Position numbers and translations under genes: made by a program. Under the pieces are notes generated by a model. That model saw nothing but the letters and a program-made list of their open reading frames with translations. It had not been told where the DNA came from and made no database searches. From Balneolaceae bacterium (lineage in GTDB: Bacteria > Bacteroidota > Rhodothermia > Balneolales > Balneolaceae), in NCBI GenBank assembly GCA_007123785.1, contig SLGL01000338.1, positions 1-8,831 on the forward strand: a stretch of DNA of 8,831 nucleotides, read 5' to 3'. Numbering within the stretch: the stretch's first letter is position 1; every line of letters starts with the position of its first letter. Shown here piece by piece: positions 6,544 to 8,831 of this stretch.

Positions 6544-7563
6544 ATGAAACAAAATTTTAAGGATAAATTTACTGTTGTATTGCTGATGCTTATTTTTGTT
6601 CTCTCAGCCTGTTCGCAAGTATCAGAAGTAACCGACCGTGCTGAGGCTACACAAGACCCAGGTATTGAAGCATACACAGAGCATATACCGGATTATGACT
6701 TTGGAATTGACATGATTCCGGTACAGGGCGGTACATTTTACATGGGAAATGAAGAGAGTAACAGCAGTATAGTTGCTGTTAATGTTTCACCCTTTTGGAT
6801 GGGAAAACATGAAATTACGTGGAATCTTTATGAACTCTATTTGTTATCTGATCAATTTGATCATATAAACGAACGTTTTGATCCGGCTCTCGCCGATGCT
6901 GTTTCAATGCCCAGTTTGCCCTATATCGATCCGGTCGGCGGAATGGACAGAGGAAGTAATCCCGTCATTAACATTACTCAATTTGCGGCTCTTTCCTTCA
7001 CAAGGTGGCTTACCCTGAAAACCGGCCACTTTTACCGGCTTCCCACAGAAGCTGAATGGGAATATGCTTGCAGGGCGGGATCAGAAACCGCCTACCATTT
7101 CGGAGATAATCCTGATGAATTAGATCAGTACGCCTGGTACAGCGAGAACAGCGGAAACCAGTATCACGAAGTGGGAACAAAACAGCCGAATACGTGGGGA
7201 CTGCATGATATGCTTGGTAATGTAGCAGAATGGGCACTCGATCAATATCTACCCGATTTAACAGAAGCCTTCAGTGAAGGTGAAAACGTCACAGATCCCT
7301 GGACAGAACCAACATCCCTCGAGCCAAGGGTCGTCAGGGGCGGTTCCTGGAACCACGGAGCTGATGAAACTACCTGCTTTTCAAGAATTCAATCGAATCC
7401 GGGAAACTGGAAGCGGGATGATCCTCAAATTCCACAAAGCATCTGGTGGAACACAAATGCCCCTTTTGTTGGCTTCAGAGTGGTAAGGCCTGTAAACCAG
7501 CCAACACTGGAAGAGATCGAGGCGTTCTGGGACCTGACGCTCGATCAGTTTTATTATGAGTGA
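6544..7563 (+). CDS. SUMF1/FGE-like family lipoprotein, catalytic cysteine pair absent
   Basis: This is a 339-residue lipoprotein. A hydrophobic segment (10-21) ends in the lipobox LSAC with Cys23 as the lipid site. The SUMF1 (formylglycine-generating-enzyme-like) domain spans about 57-316. Its motifs in order are PVQGGTFYMGN (59-69), PFWMGKHEITW (83-93), YRLPTEAEWEYACRAG (164-179), WGLHDMLGNVAEW (218-230), RGGSWN (265-270) and GFRVVRP (310-316). True aerobic FGE has two active-site cysteines five residues apart after RGGSW. Here only Cys278 is in that area and its partner is missing, and the only other cysteines are Cys23 and Cys176. It is therefore unlikely to activate sulfatases; no sulfatase lies nearby. 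SUMF1-fold relatives include EgtB- and PvdO-like non-heme iron enzymes and binding proteins. The ending with DPQIPQSIWW (292-301) is a recurrent subfamily feature. The ATG at 6544 is favoured by the signal peptide. Confidence 0.85.
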   Translation: MKQNFKDKFTVVLLMLIFVLSACSQVSEVTDRAEATQDPGIEAYTEHIPDYDFGIDMIPVQGGTFYMGNEESNSSIVAVNVSPFWMGKHEITWNLYELYLLSDQFDHINERFDPALADAVSMPSLPYIDPVGGMDRGSNPVINITQFAALSFTRWLTLKTGHFYRLPTEAEWEYACRAGSETAYHFGDNPDELDQYAWYSENSGNQYHEVGTKQPNTWGLHDMLGNVAEWALDQYLPDLTEAFSEGENVTDPWTEPTSLEPRVVRGGSWNHGADETTCFSRIQSNPGNWKRDDPQIPQSIWWNTNAPFVGFRVVRPVNQPTLEEIEAFWDLTLDQFYYE

Positions 7564-7617
7564 TTTTTTGATGTTGAAACAAATTTGCATCCATTATCAT
7601 CAAAAACAACCATACTA

Positions 7618-7646
7618 TCCCGGCCGGGAGATCGGGTTATCGGGAT
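7618..7646. terminator. GC-rich palindrome between convergent genes, possible terminator
   Basis: TCCCGGCCGGGA (7618-7629) is a perfect 12-base palindrome. Its left part can also pair further downstream: ATCCCG (7617-7622) with CGGGAT (7641-7646). It lies 54 bases after the SUMF1-like stop and in front of the convergent hsdR end. No T-tract follows on either strand, so the terminator reading rests on position and stem strength only. Confidence 0.4.
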
Positions 7647-7764
7647 GAAATAAAATCAGGAGAAGCTTCCTCTTTAAGCAAAAATCATAACACCCTGGCT
7701 ATTTGATTTAATAAAGAGCTGATTTTCGATTATTTAATAGCTTATTATCATTTTAAGCCTCTTT

Positions 7765-8831
7765 TCAATACTTGTGATATACATGATCAAATACCTCATT
7801 CACCGTTGAGACAAACAGGCGCCGGTTGTACACCTTGGGAAGGATATCGTCGAATTCCTGCTCGATAGTGACTTTCACATCGGAGATATATCGCTGCTGT
7901 TTTTTCCAGTCAAACACCAGCTTCTCCTGTTTCAGTTTTGTAATGAGATTTTGTACTCCTTCCTTAACCTTCTTCCGTTCGACCGGCTGAAGTTCAATTT
8001 TTTCTCGCTGCGTAACGATATCAAAAATAGCCAGCTCCTCCTCATTCATGTTCTCTTTTACGGAACGTTCGGATTCATTATCCAGATCTTTGGCCAGGTT
8101 AAATAACTCTTCCAGTTGTAAATCCACATTGATGCTGTAATTATTGTACTTCTCGATCATCTCTTCGAATCGCTCCTTAAAATCCATCCGGGTCCGGTTC
8201 TGTTCTGCCATGGTCTCAATACGTTCTTTTAAAGTGGACTTAATCTTCTCCAGGGCCATCCGCTTGTGCTTCTTTTTGTTGAAGCGCTCTTTCAGTTTCT
8301 TAAAATCGATCTTGCCAATGTCGATTAATTCAGCATCGTACTGGATAGTATACCCTTCCGTATGTATCGATTCATCTAACTTTTCAGCAACTTTGTTTTC
8401 CACAGCAGTGATATCATCCGGCTGAAAAGGCTCCAATACGTTAATCTTGTCGGAAATCGCTTTCAGTGCAGAACGCACGGGCAGAAATTTCGATGCGGAG
8501 GGATCGGGCAGAATCGCTTTGTAGAGCGTATTCACTACCCTTGCGTGTTTATTGAACTCTTTCTTCTTCTCATCGTTGATGAGCACCTCCTCCACGGCAT
8601 CATCCACCGATTCATTCAGCTCCCTGTACTCCACGATGGCTTTGGCAAACTCTTCCTGGTAGACGATCTGATCAAATCCTTTTGCTTCAATGATCTTCTG
8701 CAGATCTACTCCCTGTTTCTTGCAGAACGCCTTGGCTTCGGCAATGGCCTCTTCGAGCTGCCTGACCAGCTCTTCTTTATCTTTGACCGGCGCTTCATCA
8801 TCACCCTCTTTACCGGTGGCGTAAATGGCCA
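7765..8831 (-). CDS. hsdR: Type I restriction enzyme R subunit (HsdR), C-terminal part, runs off the window
   Basis: The frame is open without a stop from the right edge to the TGA at 7767-7765, giving 354 visible residues; a GTG at 8634 is internal, not the start. The visible piece is highly charged and helical. It matches the C-terminal helical domain of HsdR (DUF3387-like): YATGKEGDDE near the start, NEEELAIFDIVTQ at about 262-274, FDWKKQQR at 306-313, and a close ending VFDHVYHKY. HsdR is the ATP-dependent translocase and nuclease of the HsdRMS complex, and this tail docks it onto the methyltransferase core. The N-terminal nuclease and helicase motifs lie beyond 8831, so intactness cannot be judged, and no hsdM or hsdS is seen. 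Gene and convergent neighbour are separated by about 200 bases. Confidence 0.85.
   Translation of the reverse strand, partial: AIYATGKEGDDEAPVKDKEELVRQLEEAIAEAKAFCKKQGVDLQKIIEAKGFDQIVYQEEFAKAIVEYRELNESVDDAVEEVLINDEKKKEFNKHARVVNTLYKAILPDPSASKFLPVRSALKAISDKINVLEPFQPDDITAVENKVAEKLDESIHTEGYTIQYDAELIDIGKIDFKKLKERFNKKKHKRMALEKIKSTLKERIETMAEQNRTRMDFKERFEEMIEKYNNYSINVDLQLEELFNLAKDLDNESERSVKENMNEEELAIFDIVTQREKIELQPVERKKVKEGVQNLITKLKQEKLVFDWKKQQRYISDVKVTIEQEFDDILPKVYNRRLFVSTVNEVFDHVYHKY

Noticed and set aside
7765..8634. Complete 289-residue protein starting at the GTG at 8634
   Set aside because: The frame continues open and HsdR-like through to 8831, so the GTG is internal and the gene is partial.
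1..8831. CRISPR array, tRNA/rRNA, insertion sequence ends or transposase
   Set aside because: No regularly spaced repeats, no RNA gene folds and no transposase-like frames were seen on either strand.

Overview
This is a moderately AT-rich bacterial window. It holds four complete genes for exported proteins, each on the opposite strand to its neighbour, and the 3' part of a type I restriction gene at the right edge. The likely source is a marine or halophilic member of Bacteroidota/Balneolota. Three things point that way: none of the four complete genes has a recognisable Shine-Dalgarno sequence, two intergenic octamers match the TAnnTTTG -7 element of that group, and the protein families (DUF6807/'PmoA-like', CehA/McbA-like metallohydrolase, Tat-exported Gfo/Idh/MocA oxidoreductase, SUMF1-type lipoprotein) are typical of polymer-degrading Bacteroidota, Balneolota and Planctomycetota. 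This is an inference from style; no phylogenetic marker is present.

Layout: 1-329 is non-coding or a weak gene tail. 330-1565 (-) is a DUF6807 lipoprotein with its own hairpin/T-tract terminator at 301-326. 1566-2126 is a divergent intergenic region that contains a terminator-like hairpin, a candidate -7 box and an unusual GC-rich, multiply self-complementary block. 2127-4589 (+) is a large secreted CehA/McbA-like metallohydrolase with a PHP-type motif and a natural histidine run. A strong hairpin at 4647-4669 separates it from the convergent Gfo/Idh/MocA gene at 4716-6086 (-), which has a twin-arginine signal. 6087-6543 is a second divergent, very AT-rich gap with small inverted repeats. 6544-7563 (+) is a SUMF1/FGE-like lipoprotein that lacks the catalytic cysteine pair. 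Convergent with it, 7765-8831 (-) is the C-terminal part of HsdR, running off the window.

How they may work together: all four complete genes encode proteins that leave the cytoplasm by different routes (lipoprotein, Sec, Tat, lipoprotein). DUF6807, Gfo/Idh/MocA and SUMF1-like proteins are often seen around carbohydrate catabolism. A cell-envelope set acting on an unusual glycoside or sulfated/esterified carbon source is a reasonable hypothesis. However, the genes alternate in strand and cannot form one operon, and no transporter, SusC/D pair, sulfatase or regulator is visible. The restriction gene looks functionally unrelated and may mark the edge of a defence region.
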